From: Cryobacterium tepidiphilum
GTDB lineage: Bacteria; Actinomycetota; Actinomycetes; Actinomycetales; Microbacteriaceae
Direction of reading: 5' to 3'
DNA length: 64,000 nt
NCBI RefSeq assembly: GCF_003716325.1
Contig: NZ_RDSR01000008.1
Span: 1 to 64,000, forward strand
Shown here: positions 8,826 through 16,967 of the stretch, piece after piece
Position numbering within the stretch: position 1 is the first letter of the stretch
Layout: every line of letters begins with the position of its first letter
Program-made: the position numbers and the translations under genes
Notes under the pieces: generated by a model
The model's database searches: none
Seen by the model: only the letters and a program-made list of their open reading frames with translations
What the model was told of the DNA's origin: nothing

Positions 8826-9631
8826 TGGAGGCATCCGCTGCATCGAAGCCGGCCGGCCGGCTCGCCGGACTGGGCCTCAGGCTCGCCTACGATCGCCGTG
8901 TGGTTGTGCCCGACCTCTCGGTCGAGATTCCCGACGGCGGTTTCACGATCATCGTGGGCCCGAACGCCTGCGGGAAGTCGACGCTGCTCAAGGCGCTCTC
9001 GCGCACGCTCAAGCCCGAGGCCGGCACGGTGCTCCTCGAGGGCGCGCCCATCGACTCCTACCGCAGCAAGGCGGTGGCGCGGCAGCTGGCCATGCTGCCG
9101 CAGAGCCCGATCGCGCCGGAATCGATCACCGTGCGCGACCTCGTGGCCCGCGGCCGGTACCCGCACCAGGGGCTGCTGCGGCAGTGGAGCGCAGCGGATG
9201 AACGGGCCGTCACCGGGGCGCTCGAATCGACCGCCAGTATGGAGCTGGCCGACCGGTACGTCGCGGAGCTGTCGGGCGGGCAGCGCCAGCGGGTGTGGAT
9301 CGCGATGGTGCTCGCCCAGCAGGCGGATCTGCTGCTGCTTGACGAGCCGACGACGTTCCTCGACATCGCGCACCAGTACGAGGTGCTGGAGCTGTGCTCA
9401 CGCCTGCACGCCGAGGGCCGAACCCTCGTGGCCGTGCTGCATGACCTGAACCAGGCGGCGCGCTACGCCACCAACCTCGTGGTGATGAAGGAGGGGCGGA
9501 TCGTCGCGGAGGGGGACCCCCGCGAGGTGCTCACCGCCGCGCTCGTCGAGGAGGTCTTCGGCCTGCCGTGCGTGATCATCCCCGACCCGGAGGCCGGCAC
9601 ACCGCTCGTGGTGCCCAAGGTCCCCGCCTGA
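8825..9631 (+). CDS. iron-siderophore ABC transporter ATP-binding protein (FecE-like)
   Basis: This 268-residue ATPase powers the FecCD-type importer. Walker A GPNACGKST is at 45-53, the ABC signature LSGGQ at 149-153, Walker B LLLLDEP at 169-175, and the H-loop His in AVLHDLNQ. The start is taken as the ATG at 8825, which overlaps the permease stop by one base; the open frame begins further upstream inside the permease and is not coding there. It ends the iron operon. A 70-bp tandem repeat follows 8 bp after the stop. Confidence 0.95.
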   Translation: MEASAASKPAGRLAGLGLRLAYDRRVVVPDLSVEIPDGGFTIIVGPNACGKSTLLKALSRTLKPEAGTVLLEGAPIDSYRSKAVARQLAMLPQSPIAPESITVRDLVARGRYPHQGLLRQWSAADERAVTGALESTASMELADRYVAELSGGQRQRVWIAMVLAQQADLLLLDEPTTFLDIAHQYEVLELCSRLHAEGRTLVAVLHDLNQAARYATNLVVMKEGRIVAEGDPREVLTAALVEEVFGLPCVIIPDPEAGTPLVVPKVPA

Positions 9632-9638
9632 GATCCCC

Positions 9639-9782
9639 GTCACCGTCACGGGTGCTGGGTTTCCGCCGCCTGCCGAGCACGCGAGCGGCAGTTGGGCCGC
9701 ACCCGCGGACCGGTCACCGTCGCGGGTGCGGGGTTTCTGCCGCCTGCCGAGCACGGAGGCGGCAGTTAGGCCGCACTCACGG
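9639..9782. repeat. tandem duplication of a 70-bp hairpin-forming repeat
   Basis: Two 70-bp units (9639-9708, 9713-9782) are about 80 percent alike and start 74 bp apart. Each runs from GTCACCGTCRCGGGTGC through GCCGCCTGCCGAGCACG to a GGCCGCAC end. In the second unit an outer stem (CGGGTGCGG with CCGCACTC) and an inner stem (TGCCGCCT with AGGCGGCA) can form around an internal loop. A third, partial copy is at 1-45. All copies are intergenic and have the same orientation. The rest of the intergenic stretch up to 9835 shows nothing else. Confidence 0.75.
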
Positions 9783-9835
9783 GGTTAGCTCGCCGCGCGA
9801 GCGCGGGCATTGCGAGCTCCGGTAGGGTCGGCGAC

Positions 9836-10921
9836 ATGGGGATCGATGCGGACGCACTGCTGGAGGGGCCGCGGGGACGGCGGCTCTGCCTCGAGGCCGC
9901 AATGGGCGGGTCCCGGTACGGCGAGGGCGCGTCGGCCGAGCTGTTCCAGGGCGTGTTCCACGCCGCGTACGACCTCGATCCCGGCCGGGGAACCTCCCGA
10001 GTGATGTTCGGGCCCGGCGCTGACGATCCGCCGCGATTTTCAACAGCGGATGTCGCAGCCCGGCTCGACGCCGTGCCGTTCGCCGACCCGACGGGGCGCG
10101 AGCTGTTGTCCGCGCTCGCGGCCTCGGTCGACAGCGCCCGCTACTGGCAGGAGCCGGCCGGAGAGGACATCCTCGCCGCGGCCCCGGAACTGCAGGCCGG
10201 GCTGGCCCGCGTCGCCACGGCGCTGGTGACAGTTCCCGCGATCGACTGGTGGAGCGCATCCGTCGACCCCGCGCAGTGGTCGGTCGCCTTCGCAGGCACA
10301 GACGCGGAGCGCGGAACCGAGCAGCCGGCAGCCGCTGTCTTGGAACGGTGGCGGAGCGCCCAGGCCGACGAGGAAGCGAGAGCGCACCGCGAGCGGCCGA
10401 CCGATCCGCGCTCGCCGTGGACCGGAACGTGGTGGTCGAAGCCGCCGAGCGGACTGGCCCGCACCAGCCGCCGACTGGAGGGCCTCGGGCCCGTCGCGTT
10501 GTGGCTCGTCGAAGACGGCATGGGGTGGGAGACGGCCACGGCGCAGCGCGTGCACGTGGCCCGGGAGGCGCGGATCTACGAGATCGACGGCCCCGACGCC
10601 TGGGCGGCGCTGTGCCGGCGCCATCCGCTCGAGGTGACCGCCTCCCGGCGGCACGACTGGTACCGCACCACCGGCCAGGCCGGTCGCTGGGTGATCCCCG
10701 ACTGGTCGCGCGTTGCGGAGGAGTTCGACGGCATCCATCTCACGGTGGCCGGCTACCTCACCACGGCCGGGCGGGCGATCCCCGTCGACGAACGGATGAG
10801 CGTGCTCGCCGGGTGGGACCCCGACCTGACCTTCTGGCTGGCCGACGTCACCCGGGAGGAGTCCGGCGCCGAGCACTGGCGGCGCGACCAGGACGAGGGG
10901 TGGACACCCGCGTCCGAGTGA
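9836..10921 (+). CDS. conserved hypothetical protein
   Basis: This 361-residue soluble protein has no signal peptide or membrane segment and is not recognised. It is rich in Trp (for example the pairs at WWSA and TWWSKP) and acidic overall, with codon use like its neighbours. The segment VHVAREARIYEIDGPDAWAALC, read in pieces, and the late DWSRVAEEFDGIHLTVAGYL look like a compact fold, and the last part could be an immunity- or SMI1-like domain, but this is only a resemblance. It stands alone between the iron operon and a minus-strand gene. Translation from the ATG at 9836 is supported by uninterrupted reading and third-position GC. Confidence 0.7.
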   Translation: MGIDADALLEGPRGRRLCLEAAMGGSRYGEGASAELFQGVFHAAYDLDPGRGTSRVMFGPGADDPPRFSTADVAARLDAVPFADPTGRELLSALAASVDSARYWQEPAGEDILAAAPELQAGLARVATALVTVPAIDWWSASVDPAQWSVAFAGTDAERGTEQPAAAVLERWRSAQADEEARAHRERPTDPRSPWTGTWWSKPPSGLARTSRRLEGLGPVALWLVEDGMGWETATAQRVHVAREARIYEIDGPDAWAALCRRHPLEVTASRRHDWYRTTGQAGRWVIPDWSRVAEEFDGIHLTVAGYLTTAGRAIPVDERMSVLAGWDPDLTFWLADVTREESGAEHWRRDQDEGWTPASE

Positions 10922-10937
10922 CCCGGCACGCGCCCGG

Positions 10938-11312
10938 TCAGCGCCCGGTTCCGGCGCGCAGGTAGCCGCCCTTCTCGAGGCCGGCCTCGATCTCCCACCG
11001 GTTCTTCAGCGGGTTGCGCCCGGCGAGCAGATACAGCAGGGGGAAGAGCATGCCGTAGCGCTGCCACTGGCGCTTGTGCACGGCCTCGTGCTCCAGGACA
11101 TCCGCTGACACATTCTGGTTCGTGAGGTAGCAGCCGCCCACGCAGGAGCCGCCGCGGCCGAACGTCCAGTTCGGCATGCCGCGGAACACGACGAGGCCGT
11201 CGCGGCGTTCGACCCGCCCCGTGCTCCAGATGGAACCCCAGGCCAGGCCCACGCAGGTGGCGTAGAGGTAGCCGGCACGGCTGAGCGGGGAGTCGAAGAG
11301 GATGCGGCGCAC
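10938..11312 (-). CDS. small protein with HEAVH metal-binding motif
   Basis: This 124-residue protein has an N-terminal hydrophobic stretch (about 12-30), a Cys-containing loop (SCVGGC) and the motif LEHEAVHKRQW, which fits HExxH-type zinc sites. A second hydrophobic stretch follows (MLFPLLYLLAG). It resembles the zinc-binding core seen in small membrane-linked metallopeptidase-like proteins, but the third ligand is not obvious and catalytic activity is not established. It is convergent with the hypothetical gene before it and lies 28 bp downstream of the enoyl-CoA hydratase gene on the same strand. Confidence 0.65.
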   Translation of the reverse strand: MRRILFDSPLSRAGYLYATCVGLAWGSIWSTGRVERRDGLVVFRGMPNWTFGRGGSCVGGCYLTNQNVSADVLEHEAVHKRQWQRYGMLFPLLYLLAGRNPLKNRWEIEAGLEKGGYLRAGTGR

Positions 11313-11340
11313 GCACCCAGCCTAAGTCGGCCGGCGGCCG

Positions 11341-12153
11341 TCAGCGACCGATGAACTCCGCGGGCTTCCGGGTGATGAACGCCTCCATGCCGATGCGGGC
11401 ATCAGCGGATGCCGCCAGCCGGGCGAGCGCCGGTTGCAGGCCCGCTTCGGCGGCCGCGTCGCCGTCACGCACCGCGGTGCGCGCGTTGGCGAGGGTCGCC
11501 TGCACCGCGAGCGGCGCCTGGGCGGCGATCCGTCGGGCGAGCTCGAGGGCGCGCTCGAGTTGGGACCCGTCGGGCACGATCTCCTGCACGAGCCCCATGC
11601 GCCGCGCCTCCTCGGCGTCGAAGAGGTCGCCGGTGAGCATCCACCGCATCGCGTTCCCCCAGCCCGCGATCCGCGGGAACCGGATGGTGGCGCCGCCGAA
11701 CGGAAGGATGCCGCGGGCGACCTCGAGCTGCCCGAACCGGGTGGATGCGGCGGCGACACACACGTCGCTGGCCAGCATGAGTTCGATACCGAGGGTGAGG
11801 CAGGTGCCCTGCACGGCGATGACCACCGGCTTGCTGAGCGAGCGCCCGTCGACCTGCCACGGGTGGATGCCGCCGTCGGGCACGAATTCGACGCCGTCCG
11901 GCCCGAGCCGCGGCCCGATGTCGGCCAGGTCGAGGCCGGCGGTGAAGTGCTCGCCGATCGCGTAGACCAACCCCACCCGCAGCTCGGGGTCGCGCTCCAG
12001 CTCGCCGTAGGCCAGCGCAAGCTGCTGGAGCATCGCGAAGTCGGCCGCGTTGCGCTTGTCGGGCCGGTTCAGCCCGATGAGGAGAACGTGCCCCTGCCGC
12101 TCGGTGAGCACGCGCGCATCCGTTGCCCGGTCATCCGTCGGTTCGTTGCTCAT
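11341..12153 (-). CDS. enoyl-CoA hydratase/isomerase (crotonase) family protein
   Basis: This 270-residue crotonase-fold enzyme probably acts on an acyl-CoA. The oxyanion-hole segments are GEHFTAGLDLADIGPR and the block QGTCLTLGIELMLASDVCVAA. The usual two catalytic Glu positions are not both conserved, so hydratase activity is uncertain and isomerase or another crotonase reaction is possible. The start is the ATG at 12153 after GAGAGGAC; the open frame runs further upstream into the next gene. It lies 19 bp after the arginase-family gene and may be cotranscribed, although no metabolic link is evident. Confidence 0.85.
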   Translation of the reverse strand: MSNEPTDDRATDARVLTERQGHVLLIGLNRPDKRNAADFAMLQQLALAYGELERDPELRVGLVYAIGEHFTAGLDLADIGPRLGPDGVEFVPDGGIHPWQVDGRSLSKPVVIAVQGTCLTLGIELMLASDVCVAAASTRFGQLEVARGILPFGGATIRFPRIAGWGNAMRWMLTGDLFDAEEARRMGLVQEIVPDGSQLERALELARRIAAQAPLAVQATLANARTAVRDGDAAAEAGLQPALARLAASADARIGMEAFITRKPAEFIGR

Positions 12154-12172
12154 GTCGTCCTCTCGGGCGGGG

Positions 12173-13018
12173 TCAGCGGGCGAGGGCGCCGATGAGGCGC
12201 AGAATGGCGGGCAGGTCGTCGTCCGCCGCGTCGGGGCTGGCGGGCGAGAAGCCTGCGAGGGTCGCCCCGGCCACGCGGAACTCCTGCGTGAGGGCCGTGA
12301 TCGCCGCCACGAGGTCGGGCACGCGGATGCCGAAGGGCACCGGGTTCGCGAGGCCCGCCACATCCGCCGGGTCGAGAACGTCGAGGTCGACGTGCACGTA
12401 CACGTGCCGGGCGCCCGTGGCGCGCACCGCCTCGACAAGGGCGTCGGGCGTGGACACGTCGCCCGCCTCGATACAACGGATGCCGTGCCCGGCGATGAAT
12501 TCCTCCTCGCCGGGATCGATGTCGCGGGCGCCCGCGAGCACCACGCGCGACGGCGGCACCGTTCCCTCGCGGAGGGCGAGGCCGTCGCATCCGTCGCCGA
12601 GGATCGCCCGCAGCACCATGCCCCCGAACACGCCCGACGGCGATGATGCGGCGGTGTTGAGGTCGGGGTGGGCGTCGAACCACACGACGGCCAGGTCGTC
12701 GGGATGCCGCGCGGCCGCGTTCTCGACGGCGGCCAGCGAGACGCCGCAGTCGCCGCCCACGGTCAGAACCCAGTCGGGGTCGTCGCCGGCGGATGCCGCA
12801 GCGAGTTCCGCGGCGAGCCGCTCGCGCGTGGTCGCGAGCGCCGAGAACCGCTGCACCCCGGTCCCCTGGCCGTCGCCGGCCTCGGCTGGAACGTCGACGA
12901 CACGGGTTCGGGAGGCGGGAAGATCACCGCGGATGGCCTCGGCGCCGTCGATCAGGCGCATTGCCCGGGCCGAAGCCGATCCCTGCCATTGCGGAACGAC
13001 GACGAAACGGGGCGACAT
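12173..13018 (-). CDS. arginase/ureohydrolase-family protein
   Basis: This 281-residue protein has the ureohydrolase manganese-site pattern: GGDCGV at 88-93, DAHPD at 115-119 and DLDVLDP at 211-217. In typical arginases and agmatinases the first motif is GGDHS, so the first metal-binding His is Cys91 here. The other Asp and His ligands are present. Family members hydrolyse guanidino or formimino compounds (arginine, agmatine, formiminoglutamate); the changed ligand makes the substrate open. No amino-acid catabolic partner sits next to it. Confidence 0.85.
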   Translation of the reverse strand: MSPRFVVVPQWQGSASARAMRLIDGAEAIRGDLPASRTRVVDVPAEAGDGQGTGVQRFSALATTRERLAAELAAASAGDDPDWVLTVGGDCGVSLAAVENAAARHPDDLAVVWFDAHPDLNTAASSPSGVFGGMVLRAILGDGCDGLALREGTVPPSRVVLAGARDIDPGEEEFIAGHGIRCIEAGDVSTPDALVEAVRATGARHVYVHVDLDVLDPADVAGLANPVPFGIRVPDLVAAITALTQEFRVAGATLAGFSPASPDAADDDLPAILRLIGALAR

Positions 13019-13043
13019 TCCACCAGTATGCCCGCGAACGCAA

Positions 13044-13105
13044 CGCGAAACCGTAGTCGTGGTCGTTATCCGCGAGGAATAGCGACCACGACTTACGGTT
13101 TCGCG
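13044..13105. repeat. long inverted repeat between pspA and the arginase-family gene
   Basis: The arms are CGCGAAACCGTAGTCGTGGTCG (13044-13065, read as CGCGAAACCGT plus AGTCGTGGTCG) and its complement at 13083-13105, with one extra T in the right arm and a 17-bp spacer. It lies 15 bp past the pspA stop and 26 bp before the arginase-family start. It could terminate pspA transcription, but no U-tract follows. The sequence is not related to the other hairpins in the window. Confidence 0.8.
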
Positions 13106-13120
13106 TGAAATGGGGCGCGG

Positions 13121-13855
13121 CTATTTCTCGATGGCGCCCGAGGAGGAGTTGGCCTTCAGGGCGGCGAACCGGGCGTCGACCTCGGTCAGCTCGCCGATGT
13201 CATCCAGGCTCTCGAACTGGGCGTCGAGGCTCGACGCCGCGAGCTCCTGCGACCCGCGAACCTTCGCCTCCTCGCGCCGGATCTTGTCCTCGAAGCGGCT
13301 CACCTCGCTGGTCGGGTCCATGATGTCGATGCTCTTCACCGCGTCCATGACCTGCGTCTGCGCCTGCACGGTCTTCGACCGGGCGACAAGCTCATCACGC
13401 TTCGAGGAGAGCTGGTTCAGCTTCTCCTTCATCTTGTTGAGGCCGTCCTTGAGCTGGTCCACGACCTTGGTCTGCGACTCGATGCGCGGCTCCGCGGCCT
13501 TCGCCTCGTTCTCGGAGTCGAGCTGCCGGCCGAGGGCGACCTTGGCGAGGTTGTCGAACTTGTCGGCGTCGGCGCTGTTGCCGGCGGCCCGCAGCTCGTC
13601 GGCCTTGCGGCTCGCGGCGAGGGCCTTCTGGCCCCACTCGCCGGCGGTCTCCACGTCTTCACGGTGGTCGTCTTCCAACAGGCGCAGGTTGCCGATCGTC
13701 TCGGCGATTGCGCTCTCCGCCTCCGCGATGCTGTTGGTGTAGTCCCGCACCATCTGGTCGAGCATGAGCTTGGGGTCTTCGGCCGAGTCGAGCATGGCGT
13801 TGATGTTCGCCTTCGCCAGCTGTGCGATCCGACCGAAGATGGACTGTTTGACCAT
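13121..13855 (-). CDS. pspA: PspA/IM30 family membrane-stress protein
   Basis: This 244-residue protein is almost entirely helical and charged, as in PspA/IM30/Vipp1 proteins, which assemble on the inner face of the membrane and protect it under envelope stress. The N-terminal amphipathic helix (about 1-24, MVKQSIFGRIAQLAKANINA) precedes a long coiled coil (about 25-215). Length is typical. It follows the TPM-domain membrane protein gene by 63 bp on the same strand, a common actinobacterial pairing. A long inverted repeat follows the stop. Confidence 0.92.
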   Translation of the reverse strand: MVKQSIFGRIAQLAKANINAMLDSAEDPKLMLDQMVRDYTNSIAEAESAIAETIGNLRLLEDDHREDVETAGEWGQKALAASRKADELRAAGNSADADKFDNLAKVALGRQLDSENEAKAAEPRIESQTKVVDQLKDGLNKMKEKLNQLSSKRDELVARSKTVQAQTQVMDAVKSIDIMDPTSEVSRFEDKIRREEAKVRGSQELAASSLDAQFESLDDIGELTEVDARFAALKANSSSGAIEK

Positions 13856-13918
13856 TGTGGGTTTCCCTTCGAGTTGTATTACCTGTAAGACACCGGCGCC
13901 GGGCGTCGCCCGTGCCGG

Positions 13919-15970
13919 TTAGAACCTGCCGCCACCGCCGCGGTGACCCCCGCCGCCGAATCCTCCCGAGCCGCCGAAGCCGCCGAAATCGCCGCCGCCC
14001 CCGCCGCCGAACATGCCGCCGCCCCCGCCACCACCGCCGAGGACGGATCCGATCAGGATGCCGCCGAGGATGGCGCCCATGCCGCCGCCCCCGCCGCCAT
14101 AGCCGCCGCGCCCGTAGCCCACCGGTCCGTAGCCCGCCTGCCCGAACCCGCCGAAACCGGCCACGTCGTCCTGGGCGAGCTGCGCCGCATCCGCTGCGAG
14201 CGAGTTCGCCCGGTTCGCCGTCGTGAGCGCACGCGCCGGGTCGGTGCGGGCCTCCGCCTGCGCCTGCCCGAGCAGCCGCCGCGCCTCGGCGACGCGCGTG
14301 CGCGCTTCCGGGCCGACCGCGCCCCGGCGGGCGGTGATGAAGTCCTCCGCCGCGCTCACGCGGCTGTCGGCCGAGATGAACGTCTGGTTCAGCGCCTCCC
14401 GGGTGCGCTGCGCCTGCACCTCCGCGTCGCGTACGCCCTTCAGCACGGCGTCCATGCGCGTGTTGGCCTCCTGCAGCCGCTGCACGAGGTCGAGCGGGTT
14501 CGTCTTCCCGCTCGCGAGCGCGCTCTTGGCCTCGTCGACCACATGCTGGGTGGTGGCGACCACGCCCGAGATTCCTCCCGCGGCATCGACGGGCACCCGG
14601 TTGCCGCTGACGAGCGCGCGTGCGCTCACGAGGTCGGTCTCCAGGTCGGCGATCGTCGCCATCACGCCCTGCGCCGCCTTCTGCAGCGAGGCGCCGAGCG
14701 TGTCGACGGCCTGCACGAGCAGCTTCGCCTGGTCGACCGCTTCCTCCGCCGCGCGGATCCCGACCGCTGCCGTGCTGGTGTCGCCGCCGGCGAGGCTGGC
14801 CTGGGCCTTCTCGAGGGTGTCGCGCGCGAACACCAGGCGCTCCCGGGCCTGCTCCGGATTGTCGGCCACGGTCGCCACCGCCGCGTCCGAGTAGCCTGCG
14901 GCGAGGGCGTGCACCTTCTTCTCGGCATCCGCGATGCCCGGTTCCACCGCGTCCGCCTCCTGGGCAACGGATGCCGCAGCTGCGGGCGCGTTCTTCTCCA
15001 GCGCGCGCAGCTGGTCGAACGCTTCCGCCTGCTCGTCGAGTTCGTCGTTGGCCTTCTCGCACAGGGCGATGATCTGCTGGTACCAGTCGCGCTGCTGGGC
15101 CTCGGTGTCTGGCACGGCGTCGTCGAGCTTCTGCTGCAGGGTGAACGCGTCGCGGAGCTGGCCCTTCGCCGTGGCCAGCGCGGTGCGGAACGGCGCGGTC
15201 GAGTCGGTGCCGTACGCCGCCACCGCGAAACCGAGCTCCTGCTCACTGGTCTTGACCGCGTCATCCGTTTCGACGAGGGCTCGTCCTGCGCGTTGGCGCA
15301 GCGTGTCGGTGGGAACCGGTGGCGGACCCGCCGGCGCTTTCGACACCGCCGCCGCTTTCTTGCCGCGGCGGGCGAAGAAGATGATCGCGCCGATGACGAT
15401 CGCGGCCACAACGATGAGCCAGAACACGCCCCAGCCGCCCCCGCCGGACGACGGCGCCGGGGCGGCCTCGCCCGGGGTGATGTCGGGGGTCGTGACAGGC
15501 TGCCCCTGCAGGCTCGCGGCGAGACCCTCGGCAGCGCCGATGCCGGCGCCGGCCCAGTCGTTCTCGTGCAGCGCCGGTTCGATCGCCACCGATTCCACCT
15601 CAGCCAGCTGGGCGTCGGTCAGGGCGAAGTCGGGGGCGACGGAGAGCTGGTACTGCCGGTCGCCCGCGGCAACGGCGAGGAGCACGTCGGACGCGCCCAT
15701 GCCGTTGCTGTCGAATGTGACGTCGGCCCAGCGCTGGCTGTCGTCGACACCGGTGAAGCTGTCGACGTAGGCGATGAAGAGGTCGACGCGGGTCTCGTCG
15801 TACAGCGTGCTGATGGCCGCCTCGACCTCATCGGCCCGGTCGCCGAGCACGCCGGCCTTGTCGAGGATGTGGTCGGCGCCGAACTGCACCGGGTCTTCCG
15901 CGTGGGCCGCCGTGGGCACACCCACCAGGCACACCGCCAGCAGAAGCCCCGCTCCGAGTCGTCCCCGCAT
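13919..15970 (-). CDS. TPM-domain membrane protein with Gly-rich tail
   Basis: This 683-residue protein has a signal peptide (about 1-24, ending AAHAED), an extracytoplasmic TPM domain (about 30-165, with HILDKAGVLGDRADEVEAAI) and a transmembrane helix near 185-205 (WGVFWLIVVAAIVIGAIIFF). A long cytoplasmic coiled-coil region (about 220-600) follows, then a Gly-rich low-complexity tail. TPM proteins occur with PspA systems and in photosystem repair in plants; an enzymatic role is unproven. The gene precedes pspA, so a membrane-stress unit is likely, with the coiled coil available for contact with PspA. Confidence 0.85.
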   Translation of the reverse strand: MRGRLGAGLLLAVCLVGVPTAAHAEDPVQFGADHILDKAGVLGDRADEVEAAISTLYDETRVDLFIAYVDSFTGVDDSQRWADVTFDSNGMGASDVLLAVAAGDRQYQLSVAPDFALTDAQLAEVESVAIEPALHENDWAGAGIGAAEGLAASLQGQPVTTPDITPGEAAPAPSSGGGGWGVFWLIVVAAIVIGAIIFFARRGKKAAAVSKAPAGPPPVPTDTLRQRAGRALVETDDAVKTSEQELGFAVAAYGTDSTAPFRTALATAKGQLRDAFTLQQKLDDAVPDTEAQQRDWYQQIIALCEKANDELDEQAEAFDQLRALEKNAPAAAASVAQEADAVEPGIADAEKKVHALAAGYSDAAVATVADNPEQARERLVFARDTLEKAQASLAGGDTSTAAVGIRAAEEAVDQAKLLVQAVDTLGASLQKAAQGVMATIADLETDLVSARALVSGNRVPVDAAGGISGVVATTQHVVDEAKSALASGKTNPLDLVQRLQEANTRMDAVLKGVRDAEVQAQRTREALNQTFISADSRVSAAEDFITARRGAVGPEARTRVAEARRLLGQAQAEARTDPARALTTANRANSLAADAAQLAQDDVAGFGGFGQAGYGPVGYGRGGYGGGGGGMGAILGGILIGSVLGGGGGGGGMFGGGGGGDFGGFGGSGGFGGGGHRGGGGRF

Positions 15971-16053
15971 TCGCCACCCTTTCGGTCCAAGCCCTGCTGC
16001 CGAGCTTAGGGCGACCCTGTGACGGAGTCCACTGCCGTGCTCTCCAGGCGCTG

Positions 16054-16113
16054 CGCGGGTTGAACGCCGTTACGCGGGCTGAATTCAGCCCGCGCAGCGG
16101 CGTTCAACCCGCG
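16054..16113. repeat. 60-bp near-perfect palindrome in a divergent promoter region
   Basis: The outer arms CGCGGGTTGAACGCCG (16054-16069) and CGGCGTTCAACCCGCG (16098-16113) are exact complements. Inside is a perfect 22-bp palindrome centred on GAATTC (16073-16094). The only imperfection is TTA against CAG. It lies between the divergent TPM gene and the glutamine amidotransferase gene, where a terminator is not expected. Confidence 0.9.
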
Positions 16114-16141
16114 TGTCGCTCACATTGCAGTCTGTTACGCG

Positions 16142-16160
16142 GACGGATGCGACATCCGTC
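16142..16160. promoter_or_regulatory. short inverted repeat before the glutamine amidotransferase gene
   Basis: Perfect 8-bp arms GACGGATG and CATCCGTC flank CGA. It lies 48 bp before the ATG at 16208 and could be an operator, though it also contains the octamer-like GGATG/CATCC words that are common across the window. Confidence 0.4.
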
Positions 16161-16207
16161 GCCGGCACGCGAGACTGGACCGACCCACACGCGCGGATGG
16201 AGGACCG

Positions 16208-16963
16208 ATGAACGCCCTTGCCGGCGCACCGCGCCTCGCCGTCGTCGAGGTCACCGCGCATCGCCCCGACCAGCCGGCGTACCACGCCAAGGTGCAGACC
16301 CTGGTCGGGCGCGTGCTCAGCGACGCCCGGCAGGGCGGCTGGCAGGTGAGCCGCCACGCGGCAGCGGATGTGACGCTCGCCGCGCTCCTGGAGGCGACCG
16401 CCGATGCCGATGGCATCGTCATCGTCGGCGGCGAGGACCTCGCGCCCCACTTCTACGGCGGGCAGGGCGGATACGAGGGGGAGACCCGGCACTACCCGGC
16501 CGCCGACGAGGGGCAGATCGCCGTCGTGCGCCGCGCGCTCGCGGAGCAGACGCCGCTCCTCGGCATCTGCCGGGGCCTGCAGGTCATCAACGTCGCGCTC
16601 GGCGGAACCGTCGACCAGCACATCGGCGACGGCGGGATCCACCGCAACGCGTTCGTGCCCATCGAGCAGGTGCTGGCCACGCACGCCGTGACGCTTCACG
16701 ACGACAGTCGGCTCGCGGGCATCCACGGCGGCTCCACGATCCTCGTGGAGAGCGCGCACCACCAGGCGGTCGCCCGGGTCGGGGTCGGCCTGGTGCCTGC
16801 GGCCGTCGCACCCGACGGCATCATCGAAGCCCTCGAGCACGTGTCGGCGCCGATCATCGGCGTGCAGTGGCACCCCGAGGCGCCCGGGGCTGCGGCGCAC
16901 CACCTTCCGCTGCTCCTGCAGGCGCTCGGCGAGCAGGTCGCAGCGGAAAGCGTGGCCGCCTGA
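16208..16963 (+). CDS. class I glutamine amidotransferase (gamma-glutamyl-GABA hydrolase-like)
   Basis: This 251-residue enzyme is of the peptidase C26 family. The nucleophile Cys is in GICRGLQVINVALGG (about residue 121), and the His-Glu pair is in GVQWHPE (about 222). Family members hydrolyse gamma-glutamyl bonds, for example in putrescine degradation (PuuD), but no other puu gene is adjacent, so the substrate is inferred only at family level. The start ATG follows GGAGGACCG. It is convergent with rskA, with only 4 bp between the stops. Confidence 0.88.
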   Translation: MNALAGAPRLAVVEVTAHRPDQPAYHAKVQTLVGRVLSDARQGGWQVSRHAAADVTLAALLEATADADGIVIVGGEDLAPHFYGGQGGYEGETRHYPAADEGQIAVVRRALAEQTPLLGICRGLQVINVALGGTVDQHIGDGGIHRNAFVPIEQVLATHAVTLHDDSRLAGIHGGSTILVESAHHQAVARVGVGLVPAAVAPDGIIEALEHVSAPIIGVQWHPEAPGAAAHHLPLLLQALGEQVAAESVAA

Positions 16964-16967
16964 CCGC

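Noticed and set aside
13943-16009. 688-codon plus-strand frame opposite the TPM gene
   Set aside because: No domain, start signal or normal residue balance; the minus-strand protein has a signal peptide, membrane helix and domain.
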